Virus record (IMG/VR): IMGVR_UViG_3300020020_000063
Span: 1 to 46,262 of that record
DNA: 46,262 nt
Direction: 5' to 3' (one strand)
Source of the DNA: a virus
Positions 19,020-26,904 of this stretch are shown in pieces; within the stretch, counting starts at the first letter, position 1, and each line of letters opens with the position of its first letter. The translations under genes and the position numbers were made by a program. Below the pieces are notes generated by a model, which searched no databases, was not told the origin of the DNA, and was given only the letters and a program-made list of their open reading frames with translations.

Positions 19020-19932
19020 GGAGTATGGCCCTGACGGTTACATAACTGTATCCCCTTCTCAGTTGCTCGTGTGGTTCACCTGTAGATATAAATGGCAATT
19101 GACCTATCTCTTAGGGTGGACCACACAATCAACAAGAGCAATGCTCAAGGGAACGATGACCCATGAGCTACAGCAGAATCTTTATCAGTTCTATATTGAT
19201 CAAGGTACCGGTGTAGAACCACTGACGAAGCTCCAGAAAGTAGCAATCAAAGACCCTGTAGAGAAGCAGTACGTCCAGTACGAAGACACTCTGCTTTTCT
19301 ATGAAGCCTACACAGCGTTCATTCGCTATCTAGACTTCTCGATCAATAACGACCACTTCATTCCCCTGCTCGTAGAGCAGGAACTTTTCGTCCCTACGGG
19401 TCTGGAGTACAACGGTCGACCAGTCTTCCTTCATGGGTTCATCGACCTCATTGGGGAAGAAGCCGGGGGGATCATCATTATGGATCACAAGTCATACAAT
19501 GGAGATAGAGGTAAATGGTCCGCCAACATGGTCCTGTTCGACCAACAGCTCGCATTCTACTGCCTGATGCTGCACATGCTTGGCTATACGCCATCGGTAG
19601 CATACATCAATGGCGTAAACACGTACCCGTACAAGAGCATTCAGCCGCTAGAGAAGCTGTTCAGTCGCGTTCCTGTCGCACACACTCCAGAGCGCCTGGA
19701 GATATACAAAGCGAATATCTTCGACGCAATTGACGAGATGTATACTGCCCGCCGATACACGAAGCGGTGGACGAAGGATTGTGCTTATTGCGGGTACCAG
19801 GAAGTCTGCGACATGGTTCTTCGTGGCCAGAACCCAGATGCTCTTCTGGAGAACAAACACAGCCGTAAGGAACTCGACGTGACCGTCGACACAATCATGC
19901 TAGAGGAATTGGTTGAGGATGGCAGCGAGTGA
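18979..19932 (+). CDS. PD-(D/E)XK exonuclease with Fe-S cysteines (Cas4/RecB-like), 317 aa
   Basis: A DNA-end-processing nuclease for recombination. Visible are THEL (His62, motif I), GFIDLIG (Asp156), MDHKSY (Asp169-Lys171, motif III) and QLAFY (motif QxxxY, about 190-194). Cys35 together with Cys268, Cys271 and Cys277 (CAYCGYQEVC) gives the four-cysteine pattern that holds a 4Fe-4S cluster in Cas4 and AddB-type nucleases. It is followed by a Sak4-like ATPase and an SSB-like protein, a classical phage recombination trio. No CRISPR array is present. Confidence 0.8.
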   Translation: MLNLNLITRETLDKEYGPDGYITVSPSQLLVWFTCRYKWQLTYLLGWTTQSTRAMLKGTMTHELQQNLYQFYIDQGTGVEPLTKLQKVAIKDPVEKQYVQYEDTLLFYEAYTAFIRYLDFSINNDHFIPLLVEQELFVPTGLEYNGRPVFLHGFIDLIGEEAGGIIIMDHKSYNGDRGKWSANMVLFDQQLAFYCLMLHMLGYTPSVAYINGVNTYPYKSIQPLEKLFSRVPVAHTPERLEIYKANIFDAIDEMYTARRYTKRWTKDCAYCGYQEVCDMVLRGQNPDALLENKHSRKELDVTVDTIMLEELVEDGSE

Positions 19933-20644
19933 CCACATCAAAAAAGGAAAACAAGCTTTCATTAATCAGTGGAACATCGGCATCTTCGGATTCCCCGGTG
20001 TGGGTAAAACGGTTCTCGCTGCCCGGGCGCCGAACAGTCTCCTTATCGAAATTGATCCGAACGGGCACATGGTCCTACGAAACCATCCTGATCTTGAAGA
20101 CGCCGACTGGGTCTATCTCGGTGACTTTGAAAAGGTTGGTCGTTTCCTCGAAGCTCTCCCGCGAGACAAAGAGTATTTCGATAGCCTTGAAACTATCATA
20201 CTTGACACCGTTACGGAACTCAGGAACCTGAACGCTCTGAGTCTCATTGACGGCGATCCTCTTTACGATAAGAAGTGGGAGTTCAACCAGCACATATGGA
20301 CTCAGAACAACGTCAAGGTCATGAAGATGGTGGGCCTCGCCCTGTCGTTGAAGAAGAACTTGATCCTCAACATGCACATGCGAGAGGACACCAAGAAGAA
20401 GGGCAACAAGGAAACGACCGTTGTCCGACCAGACCTGGGTGGCGCTTTAACGGCACAGCTGTTTGCAAAGCTCGATGGAGTCTTCTATTACAAACAGGAA
20501 GGAGTAGTGAGACGACTGGTAACAGCTCCTAACTCGGAGCTAATGACGAAGTCCAGGTTCACCACTAAGGGCTTTGACAACCCGGACTTTCGTAGTGATG
20601 TTTACCCTTGGCTGGAACGCTACAAGAAATCTAAGGAATCATGA
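19919..20644 (+). CDS. Sak4-like RecA-fold ATPase, 241 aa
   Basis: A single-strand annealing/recombination ATPase. Walker A GFPGVGKT (about residues 23-30), Walker B TIILDTVTEL, and a RecA-core layout of about 240 residues match the phage Sak4 family (short RecA-like proteins that work with SSB). ATG 19919 is preferred to TTG 19913. It overlaps the nuclease gene and, by ATGA, the SSB-like gene. Confidence 0.78.
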   Translation: MAASDHIKKGKQAFINQWNIGIFGFPGVGKTVLAARAPNSLLIEIDPNGHMVLRNHPDLEDADWVYLGDFEKVGRFLEALPRDKEYFDSLETIILDTVTELRNLNALSLIDGDPLYDKKWEFNQHIWTQNNVKVMKMVGLALSLKKNLILNMHMREDTKKKGNKETTVVRPDLGGALTAQLFAKLDGVFYYKQEGVVRRLVTAPNSELMTKSRFTTKGFDNPDFRSDVYPWLERYKKSKES

Positions 20645-21198
20645 GCGTCTTCGAAAACGACACTGAACTCGACAACGACGACACTGAACTCGACCAGGAC
20701 ATTCTCGACGAGATTGGCGAAGAGTTTTACGAGGTTGACTTTGACAAGGTCAACCCCCCGGCCGGTAAGTACCCGGCCGTTATCGAGCGAGTGGAATACA
20801 AGGTGACCGAGAACGAGAACGGAACTTCTCGCGGTCTCCAGATTCTTCTCAAGCTCGACACCAGCGAGTACGAGCAGTTCTCAGATTGGGACGGTATGTT
20901 CATCCCGTCTTATCTGTGGCTGGGTCGTACCTCGATTGATCCGATGGCGCTTCGTCGGATCGTGGCTTTCTTGGAAGCCGCTACTGGTGAGAAGCCCAAG
21001 GGCAAGATCAACTGGAAGCGTTATGGCCTGAGCCGTAATGAATCCGGAAAGCTTGTCCTTTCATCCCTCGAAGGACTGTCCGTTGGGGTTGACGTCGGCG
21101 TCAAGACTGGCAAGGATGACATTGAGCGGTTCCAGGTGAACGCTTACATTCAGGCTTCCAAACTGGCTCCGCTGGCTAACAAGGAAGAGCCCTTCTGA
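20641..21198 (+). CDS. single-stranded DNA-binding protein-like, 185 aa
   Basis: An acidic N-terminus (TELDNDDTELDQD) precedes a beta-rich domain (GKYPAVIERVEYKVTE, RGLQILLKL, DGMFIPSYLWLGR, SVGVDVGVKTG), and the last residues are EEPF, like the acidic-aromatic tip of bacterial SSBs. The outline resembles phage DUF669-type proteins that accompany Sak4. Coupled to the ATPase gene by ATGA. SSB function is inferred from context and the tip. Confidence 0.65.
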   Translation: MSVFENDTELDNDDTELDQDILDEIGEEFYEVDFDKVNPPAGKYPAVIERVEYKVTENENGTSRGLQILLKLDTSEYEQFSDWDGMFIPSYLWLGRTSIDPMALRRIVAFLEAATGEKPKGKINWKRYGLSRNESGKLVLSSLEGLSVGVDVGVKTGKDDIERFQVNAYIQASKLAPLANKEEPF

Positions 21199-21199
21199 T

Positions 21200-21260
21200 A
21201 GCTAGGCCTACCAACTAGCTTAACAGCTGAAAGAACCCGGCCAAGCGGCCGGGTTCTTTT
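21200..21260 (+). terminator. terminator hairpin, preceded by AGCTAG/CTAGCT stem
   Basis: AAAGAACCCGGCC (21230-21242) pairs with GGCCGGGTTCTTT (21247-21259) around AAGC and ends in TTTT. An upstream small stem AGCTAG/CTAGCT (21200-21205/21215-21220) lies just after the SSB stop. AGTTAAGGAGG follows at once as ribosome site for the next gene. Confidence 0.85.
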
Positions 21261-21279
21261 AGTTAAGGAGGTCACTCAC

Positions 21280-21453
21280 ATGGAACATCGTATGGACTTA
21301 GTCCAAAACAATGGCGTCGAACTTCTATTCGCCTGTCCAGAAGAGGACTGCGGTCGCAAGGTAGTTCTCAACACGGCCGATAAGGCACGGTTCACGGTTC
21401 TAGAGCAGGGCAACCCAATAGCTGTACATAGCTCAATGGTTCTAGGTTTTTGA
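21280..21453 (+). CDS. small protein with one Cys pair, 57 aa
   Basis: ATG 21280 follows TTAAGGAGG. The sequence GVELLFACPEEDCGRKVVL suggests half of a zinc site, followed by ARFTVLEQGNPIAVHSS. It looks like a small beta-rich, possibly dimeric, metal-binding protein. Function unknown. It lies between the SSB and primase genes. Confidence 0.6.
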   Translation: MEHRMDLVQNNGVELLFACPEEDCGRKVVLNTADKARFTVLEQGNPIAVHSSMVLGF

Positions 21454-21491
21454 GACAAGGGAATAAAACAACTGATTCTTAGTGACGACTG

Positions 21492-21695
21492 GTGGCGAGC
21501 GGCGTGACCTGCTACGATGCCGCCACGCCGGCTGAGCGTCCGTCTCCCGGGCTCGACGCCCTGGCAGGGGTCAGTACCGCCCAGCGCAGCACAGAGAAGA
21601 TGGGACCCTCCAGCTTCTACAATCTAGAAAGAGAGTCCTGGTGGAACTATGGGACTTCATATTCGGGAGCGAGAAAGGAGGTTATGTCAGGATAG
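21492..21695 (+). CDS. doubtful GC-rich ORF, 67 aa
   Basis: Bases about 21490-21600 are clearly richer in G+C than the surroundings, and read from GTG 21492 most third positions are G or C, unlike neighbouring genes. The product (TCYDAATPAERPSPGLDALAG) has no recognised motif and runs 55 nt into the primase gene. The same bases can form stems (GGCGTG/CACGCC, GCGTC/GACGC), so a small RNA or a foreign insert is as likely as a protein. Confidence 0.3.
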   Translation: MASGVTCYDAATPAERPSPGLDALAGVSTAQRSTEKMGPSSFYNLERESWWNYGTSYSGARKEVMSG

Positions 21696-23413
21696 CTCTA
21701 GCAGATAAGAAGTCCGGTAAGTGGAATCAACGCTTCGTAAAGTGGCCCGATGATAAAGAACAGCTCGACGACCTCGGAACAGCTGGAAACAGAGGAGACC
21801 TTTATTTCACTCCAGCGCTTTACAGAACCCCAGGAGATGGACGAAAGTCTAATATCCTGGGCGGAATGGTTGGCTGGGCAGATATCGACCACGATGAACC
21901 ACTTGAGGATGAACCACCCCTTGTTGTCTTCACTGGCTCAACACAACATCGCCATGTCTACGTACCTCTCGAATCTTTTACCGATAGGGATAACCTTGAA
22001 GCATTCAACTTATACCTTAACCACAAATATAATGGGGATCCGTCAGGATGGGATGCATGCCAGCTTCTTCGTGTTCCAGGTACATTTAATCATAAGCATA
22101 GCCCCCCTACTCCCGTAACTGTAGGGCGGTTTGAGCCAAACTCCAGGAGAATCTCGGAACTTCCGACAACCCCTCTACAGCTGCCGTCACTCAATGGCTT
22201 CAAGCCTCTTTCGTTCGAGACTGTGTTGCTCCAACATGAGCTGCCAGACCCTCTCAGAAACGCTTTAAGCAAGGCTCCTGTAGAAGTCTTCGATCGAAGT
22301 GCTGCTTTGTGGCACGTAGCTATGTTGGCATCCGAGGCCGGATTACAACCTGAGGAAGTATTCCCGCTGTTGGAATACGCCGATAAGAAGTGGGGCAAGT
22401 TCGTTGGAAGAGACGACAAAGAACTTCGATACAAAGAAATATGCCAGCGAGCGGCTTTGTCGGCAGTTACTGCTGATTTCCCCGAACTGGATTTGGACTC
22501 CGGAGAGAATCCAAAAGCACTTGGCCGTGCTAGAGCGAGGCCTAAGAGAAAGCCGCTAGGGTGGAAGTCGATCAGTCTCCACAGCGAGCCAATCCACTGG
22601 ATTGTGCAAGATGTCATCAGAGAGAACGGTCTGACCTTTTTCTACAGCAAGACGGAGAGTGGAAAGTCGACTCTCGCTATCAACATTTGTGCCTTGATTG
22701 CAAGCGGTTCTTCCAACTGGCTAGGCTACAACATCTCTCAGGATACGTCTCAGCGGATTTTGTACGCTTCATCCGAAATGCAACAGGATGAAGTAGCCGA
22801 GTTCAAGGCTCGGATGGATGGAGCTTTCTTCGACGACCTTCAAGAGAAGCTCGAAGAAAGACTCCATTTCGTACCGTCACGAGGCGCCTACCTGAACACG
22901 AAAGAAGGCCAGAAAGAATACGAGGAGTGGATTAAGGAGGGCGGTTATTCCGGCCTCGTGATTGATACTCTCGGTGCTTCTATCTCGACGTCCTTGACAG
23001 ACGAGAAGGAAGTCCGAAAGGTTGTCGACTGGGTCGACAAGATGAGGGATGAGCTTGGGATTTGGGTACTGATCCTGCACCATAACAGGAAGGACCCGAA
23101 CACTAAGGGCCGTAAGCAAATCTACGAAGACGACACCGACAATCTTTACGGTGCTGGCTTGCTGGCTCACCGAGCGAACGTCATCATTAGGTTCACCAAG
23201 AGAGCAGACAACCAAGTCGTACTGACTGCTGAGAAGTCACGGCTAGGTGCGAAAGAGAAGGGACTCGTGCTACAGCACGGTCCTAATCACTTCTTTATTC
23301 GTACTGACCAGAAAGTCCCTGTAGGAAGCGCGAAGCGCGACGTAAATACGGCAGATTTCCCCGAGACAGAACTGGACGGAAATCAAGACAATGAGTCAGG
23401 TGACGGCTTCTGA
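21641..23413 (+). CDS. PrimPol-type primase fused to RepA-like helicase, 590 aa
   Basis: It primes and unwinds DNA at the phage fork. The N-terminal archaeo-eukaryotic-type primase shows DID (81-83), STQHRH (100-105) and DACQLLRVPGTFNHK (138-152), the three signature groups. A helical linker (about 195-305) leads to a RecA-fold helicase of the AAA_25/RepA kind with Walker A YSKTESGKST (335-344), Walker B GLVIDTLGAS and a later LYGAGLLAHRANVIIRFT. GTG 21641 behind AGAAAGAGAG is the start. Overlaps the polymerase gene by 23 nt. Confidence 0.82.
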   Translation: MELWDFIFGSEKGGYVRIALADKKSGKWNQRFVKWPDDKEQLDDLGTAGNRGDLYFTPALYRTPGDGRKSNILGGMVGWADIDHDEPLEDEPPLVVFTGSTQHRHVYVPLESFTDRDNLEAFNLYLNHKYNGDPSGWDACQLLRVPGTFNHKHSPPTPVTVGRFEPNSRRISELPTTPLQLPSLNGFKPLSFETVLLQHELPDPLRNALSKAPVEVFDRSAALWHVAMLASEAGLQPEEVFPLLEYADKKWGKFVGRDDKELRYKEICQRAALSAVTADFPELDLDSGENPKALGRARARPKRKPLGWKSISLHSEPIHWIVQDVIRENGLTFFYSKTESGKSTLAINICALIASGSSNWLGYNISQDTSQRILYASSEMQQDEVAEFKARMDGAFFDDLQEKLEERLHFVPSRGAYLNTKEGQKEYEEWIKEGGYSGLVIDTLGASISTSLTDEKEVRKVVDWVDKMRDELGIWVLILHHNRKDPNTKGRKQIYEDDTDNLYGAGLLAHRANVIIRFTKRADNQVVLTAEKSRLGAKEKGLVLQHGPNHFFIRTDQKVPVGSAKRDVNTADFPETELDGNQDNESGDGF

Positions 23414-25157
23414 GGAAGCACTTGCTCTAGCGGAGCAAATCAAGCACAGCAAGCTGATCGTGTTGGACGTTGAGACACATGAGACTAATCAGCACTACAA
23501 CAAGGAGCTACTAGGTGTTGCAATTGGAATACCGAGGGGACTTGATCTTGAAACATATTATGTACTGCCCGAAGTGCTCCTACAACTTCAAGATGCTTTA
23601 CTATCTTGTGAATGGATCGGACACAACCTCGCATTCGACCTTGAAATCATGCGAGAAAATGGGGTTGATTTCAGGGGTCCTATCTGGGACACCATGATTA
23701 TGTCTCACTTGTGCTGGGAAAACGAGCAGAACTATTCGCTCGATATGCTCTCGCTCAAGTACCTAGACCTTCGCAAGATCAACATGAAACCGTACAAGGC
23801 GGCGTTCGATGGATGGAATAACATCCCACCGTCTATCATGGGCAGGTATGCTCAGCAGGATATTGATCTGACATGGCAGCTTTTCCTGCAGTTCAAAGTC
23901 GAGCTTAAGAAGAAAGACTTGGAGAAATTATGGGCTGAGAGCGCAGACTATGTCCGCACTCTACAGTCCATAATTCGAGCCGGCATTCGGATTGATCGTC
24001 AGCTTGTTACCGACCTCAGTAGGGAAACTGCTGCTCAGATCGGCGATCTGGCGGTGCAGATTCGGGCTGACGGTCTACTGAACCCCGGCTCCGTGGTCCA
24101 GCTGCGGCGGTACATCTACTCGCCTGGTCCGCTTGGCTTCAAGCCTAGACAATTCACGAAGAAAGGGGAGGCAAGCACCGACTCTGCCGCCCTGAACGAG
24201 CTAGCGTTGCTAGCAGGAGAGGACAGCGACCGTGGACGCAAGCTCGCCAGAATACTGGAGTGGCGAAAGCTTAGCAAAGCCCTTAGTACCTGGTATAATG
24301 CTTTCCTCGAACGAATGGGAGACAGAGATCTTCTTCACCCCGGACTTAATCAGCATGGAACTAAGACCGGTCGACTTAGCTGTTCTGAGCCAAATCTGCA
24401 ACAGATTCCACGCAACGCTTCAAGAGTTAAACGAGTATTTATTGACACAGACAACGAGTATCTGTACGAGTTTGATTATTCGCAAATCGAACTCCGAATA
24501 GCTAGTTACTACGCGACCCTACAGGGTGACTGGACTATGTATAAGCTGTACGAAGTGGGCGAAGATGTCCACTCACGGACGGCGAATATGATCGGCTCAA
24601 TAGACATGCTGGGTCAGGTCGAAGGTCGTCAGGTAGGAAAGACTGGTAACTTCCTCTGGATTTATCGAGGAGGAGCGAAACGTCTACAGGCTACTCTGTG
24701 GCGGGATGCAAAGATGAAGGTTGATGAAGCCCGCTGTACAATGTGGACGGAGGCGTTCCATGAGGCTTACCCTGGTTTCAGGGCATGTAATAGGAAGGCT
24801 GAGCGGAAGCACAGGGAACGAGGGTACGTTTATCTATGCAACGGCAGACGTCGTACTATTATCGAGCGAGACGACCGCAAAAAGATTAAGCACCATATTG
24901 CCTTCAACTCTGTCGTCCAGGGTGGAGCAGCAGTTATGATGATGCGCTCGCTCAACGAACTTAGACGAGAGCAAGAGATGGGGGCTCCTTGGCGAGTAGT
25001 AAACTCTGTCCACGATAGTGCTTGGATTTATATTCTTAAGGCCGCCGTTGAAGAAGCGGCTGCTAGAATTATCTCCATCATGAAGAAACCTGCGGAAGAG
25101 CAGTTCAAGCTTCCGTTCGAAATCGACTACAAGAGGATGCCAGGAAGTATCTCATGA
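23391..25157 (+). CDS. polA: family A DNA polymerase with 3'-5' exonuclease, 588 aa
   Basis: Replicative polymerase. Exonuclease motifs: LDVETH (Asp26/Glu28), HNLAFDLEI (Asp83) and YAQQD (Tyr153/Asp157). Polymerase motif A YEFDYSQIELR (Asp362), motif B R413-x3-K417-x3-F421-x3-Y425, motif C SVHDSAW (His541-Asp542-Ser543). There is no 5'-3' exonuclease domain. The position equal to Phe762 of E. coli Pol I is Phe (F421). In motif C the usual Glu after Asp is Ser, which is unusual. The gene overlaps both neighbours. Confidence 0.92.
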   Translation: MSQVTASEEALALAEQIKHSKLIVLDVETHETNQHYNKELLGVAIGIPRGLDLETYYVLPEVLLQLQDALLSCEWIGHNLAFDLEIMRENGVDFRGPIWDTMIMSHLCWENEQNYSLDMLSLKYLDLRKINMKPYKAAFDGWNNIPPSIMGRYAQQDIDLTWQLFLQFKVELKKKDLEKLWAESADYVRTLQSIIRAGIRIDRQLVTDLSRETAAQIGDLAVQIRADGLLNPGSVVQLRRYIYSPGPLGFKPRQFTKKGEASTDSAALNELALLAGEDSDRGRKLARILEWRKLSKALSTWYNAFLERMGDRDLLHPGLNQHGTKTGRLSCSEPNLQQIPRNASRVKRVFIDTDNEYLYEFDYSQIELRIASYYATLQGDWTMYKLYEVGEDVHSRTANMIGSIDMLGQVEGRQVGKTGNFLWIYRGGAKRLQATLWRDAKMKVDEARCTMWTEAFHEAYPGFRACNRKAERKHRERGYVYLCNGRRRTIIERDDRKKIKHHIAFNSVVQGGAAVMMMRSLNELRREQEMGAPWRVVNSVHDSAWIYILKAAVEEAAARIISIMKKPAEEQFKLPFEIDYKRMPGSIS

Positions 25158-25447
25158 CCGCAAAGAAGCTAGTTAAGCATCTCGTCATCGGAGCCGCAGC
25201 TACACCCTTTGATGCTGTAGCTGAGCTTGGTGGGACTCCGCAATATCACGCCTACGTGAAGTTCTCCAATTTCCACGCCACCCAAATTGTCTACATTGCT
25301 ACGGGTGGCGTCGTTGCCGTCGCTGCTGCTGATGACACTTATGCTGTCGGCCCAGGTAAGGACCTGGAGCTTCCTTTCGATGAGCTGGGTTATTCGCTCA
25401 TCGCTACTGGTGCTACTACTCCCGTCGAGGCAAAGGGCTTTGCTTGA
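25154..25447 (+). CDS. small beta-rich protein, possibly virion-like, 97 aa
   Basis: ATGA overlap with the polymerase. After a basic start (TAKKLVKHLVIG) the sequence is Ala/Val/Gly-rich and alternating (AYVKFSNFHATQIVYIATGGVVAV, split in use; YAVGPGKDLELPF, YSLIATGATTPVEAKG), resembling small head-decoration or fibre proteins. Such a protein inside the replication block would be odd. Function unknown. Confidence 0.5.
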   Translation: MTAKKLVKHLVIGAAATPFDAVAELGGTPQYHAYVKFSNFHATQIVYIATGGVVAVAAADDTYAVGPGKDLELPFDELGYSLIATGATTPVEAKGFA

Positions 25448-25884
25448 GTTCGGCAGACGACAGAGTAAATCTATCTCACTTGGCAGTTGTTGTGAAATTT
25501 AACAGACCTCCGTGGTGGGACCAAGCTAGATGCAAGGACACAGAACCTGAGAAATGGTTTCCTCAACGGGAAAAGGGCGTTTCTGTTCCTAAAATCTATG
25601 AAGTCCTACGCACCGTTTGCCAAGCTTGTCCTGTGCGATGGGAGTGTCTAGAAGATAACCTAGGTGAAGGCTTTGGTTATTTCGCTGGCACTACTCCACA
25701 GGACAGGCTTGAGATAGACGTTCACGTCAGACTCAAAACCAAGGAGACTCTCAAGGCTTATGCTGAAAGTGTTATCGACCGACGCAACTATCTTGGAAGA
25801 GGCCGTAATATCGTTAAGCTCGGTTCCGAACCAGAGCGAATTAGACCAAGAGAAACATCGACAGAGAATGCGAAAGCAGGCTGA
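25444..25884 (+). CDS. whiB-like: WhiB-like Fe-S transcription regulator, 146 aa
   Basis: Four Cys in WhiB order: ARCKD (about residue 30), then VCQACPVRWEC giving Cys-x2-Cys-x5-Cys, followed by GFGYFAGTTPQDR, the G-rich turn of WhiB proteins, and a basic C-terminal half for DNA binding. WhiB proteins bind a 4Fe-4S cluster and contact the main sigma factor; they are confined to Actinobacteria and their phages. WhiB of mycobacteriophage TM4 is known to interfere with host WhiB2. TTG start overlaps the previous stop. Confidence 0.85.
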   Translation: MSSADDRVNLSHLAVVVKFNRPPWWDQARCKDTEPEKWFPQREKGVSVPKIYEVLRTVCQACPVRWECLEDNLGEGFGYFAGTTPQDRLEIDVHVRLKTKETLKAYAESVIDRRNYLGRGRNIVKLGSEPERIRPRETSTENAKAG

Positions 25885-26062
25885 GGCTGCTGCTAAACTC
25901 GTTGAGGAGTTTAACGAAGAGTACGTCGTTATTAGAGAGACTCTTCGTCCTCAGTTCCCCAACACAAAGACAGGTGCATACTTGAGAAGTAAGGCTATAG
26001 TTGAACTCAAGAAGCGCCATAACGAAAGGTGGCAGGAACTCCGTGCTAGCTACTGTTCGTAA
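25868..26062 (+). CDS. small helical protein, 64 aa
   Basis: Not recognised. ATG 25868 lies inside the end of the WhiB gene and has a weak ribosome site. Charged and helical throughout (AEAAAKLVEEFNEEYVVIRETL, IVELKKRHNERWQELR). Possibly a coiled-coil adaptor. Confidence 0.5.
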   Translation: MRKQAEAAAKLVEEFNEEYVVIRETLRPQFPNTKTGAYLRSKAIVELKKRHNERWQELRASYCS

Positions 26063-26228
26063 AGCCCTAGCTGCACTTTTTATCGGGGTGCTAGGCTGGT
26101 TCGCCACGTCTTACTCAGACGGAAAGATTGAGGCCTCAGAGTGGGCTAATTTGGCGAGCGTGGCCGCTGTTGCTCTTGGCGTCTATTTGGTTCCTAACAA
26201 GGAGACTCATGCGAATCCTGGGAATTGA
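26043..26228 (+). CDS. holin-like membrane protein, 61 aa
   Basis: Two membrane segments (ALAALFIGVLGWFATSY, about 8-24, and WANLASVAAVALGVYLV, about 34-51) joined by a short acidic loop (DGKIEASE), ending with the VYLVPN motif found in many actinophage holins. Holins permeabilise the membrane so the endolysin reaches the wall. GTG 26043 is used as start. It lies 8 kb from the endolysin, beside a resolvase gene. Confidence 0.65.
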   Translation: MLATVRKALAALFIGVLGWFATSYSDGKIEASEWANLASVAAVALGVYLVPNKETHANPGN

Positions 26229-26628
26229 TCCAGGAGATAAAACAGGTTACTGTTTGATCGAGCGAAAGCCGCTCGACCTCATTGATCGCGGGGTCATTGA
26301 AAATGAGGACTTTAACAAATGGCTCTTGACTTGGGAAGACCTAGAATTGGGTATTGTCGTTTGCGAAGATTGGATCAAACGTCCAGACTTCGAGAGCGGC
26401 AGGTGGGCAACAATGGGCACAGCCAAGAAGGTTGGAGCTTGTGGTTGGCGTGCCTTCGAGCTTGGCGTTACCTATGTTGAGCTACAAGCCTCGGACAAGC
26501 CAGAAGGCTACAAAGCTGCAAAGCTGCCTTACAAGGCTGGAAAGAAGGGCACTCACGCGGAGGATGCAAGTGCCCATGCTTTTTATGTAGCTGTGCATGG
26601 ATTCACTGCCAAACAGAAGAGGTGGTAA
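26209..26628 (+). CDS. RuvC-like Holliday junction resolvase, 139 aa
   Basis: RNase H-fold nuclease that trims branched DNA before packaging. Motifs: GIDPGDKTGY at residues 5-14 (first Asp), VVCEDW near 50 (Glu), and HAEDASAHAFY near 122 (last acidic pair), the order seen in phage RuvC-like resolvases. The ATG overlaps the holin gene end. Confidence 0.75.
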   Translation: MRILGIDPGDKTGYCLIERKPLDLIDRGVIENEDFNKWLLTWEDLELGIVVCEDWIKRPDFESGRWATMGTAKKVGACGWRAFELGVTYVELQASDKPEGYKAAKLPYKAGKKGTHAEDASAHAFYVAVHGFTAKQKRW

Positions 26629-26784
26629 GTGCGGAAAGGCCACTATAACCGTTTAGACAAGATTCTACTTCCTGAGCCAGATTGTGTGACTCGTGAAGAG
26701 TATATGAGGCGAGAAGCTGAGAACATTGAGTTTGTTCAGGAAGCTCCGCCGACAATACAGCGACATTTCCGAGCTATCGGCTGA
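26629..26784 (+). CDS. small hypothetical protein, 51 aa
   Basis: Not recognised. GTG 26629 follows AGAGGTGG directly behind the resolvase stop. Charged helical centre (VTREEYMRREAENIEFVQEA). Last gene of the rightward arm, ending four bases before the bidirectional terminator. Confidence 0.55.
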   Translation: MRKGHYNRLDKILLPEPDCVTREEYMRREAENIEFVQEAPPTIQRHFRAIG

Positions 26785-26787
26785 CGC

Positions 26788-26821
26788 AAAAGAGCCCCGG
26801 TCCTGAGACCGGGGCTCTTTT
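26788..26821. terminator. bidirectional terminator between converging arms
   Basis: AAAAGAGCCCCGGTC (26788-26802) pairs with GACCGGGGCTCTTTT (26807-26821) around CTGA. With A-runs on one side and T-runs on the other it works for both strands, exactly where the rightward and leftward transcripts meet. Confidence 0.9.
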
Positions 26822-26826
26822 CGTTC

Positions 26827-26904
26827 TCAGACTCTGCCGCGAATGATGACGACCAATAAGGCTATAATAGCCAGGATAATCAAGATCAGTATCAGAAGAT
26901 CCAT
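26827..26904 (-). CDS. membrane micro-protein, 25 aa
   Basis: ATG 26904 overlaps the upstream stop (TAATG). After Met-Asp the peptide is almost entirely Leu/Ile/Val/Ala, then a basic end (RGRV): a single membrane helix with the basic end inside. It is the last gene of the leftward operon, in a group of membrane proteins, and may tune lysis or membrane potential. Confidence 0.55.
   Translation of the reverse strand: MDLLILILIILAIIALLVVIIRGRV

Noticed and set aside
18979-19932. Cas4 of a phage-borne CRISPR system
   Set aside because: No cas1/cas2 or array is present; the gene context is recombination (Sak4-like, SSB-like).
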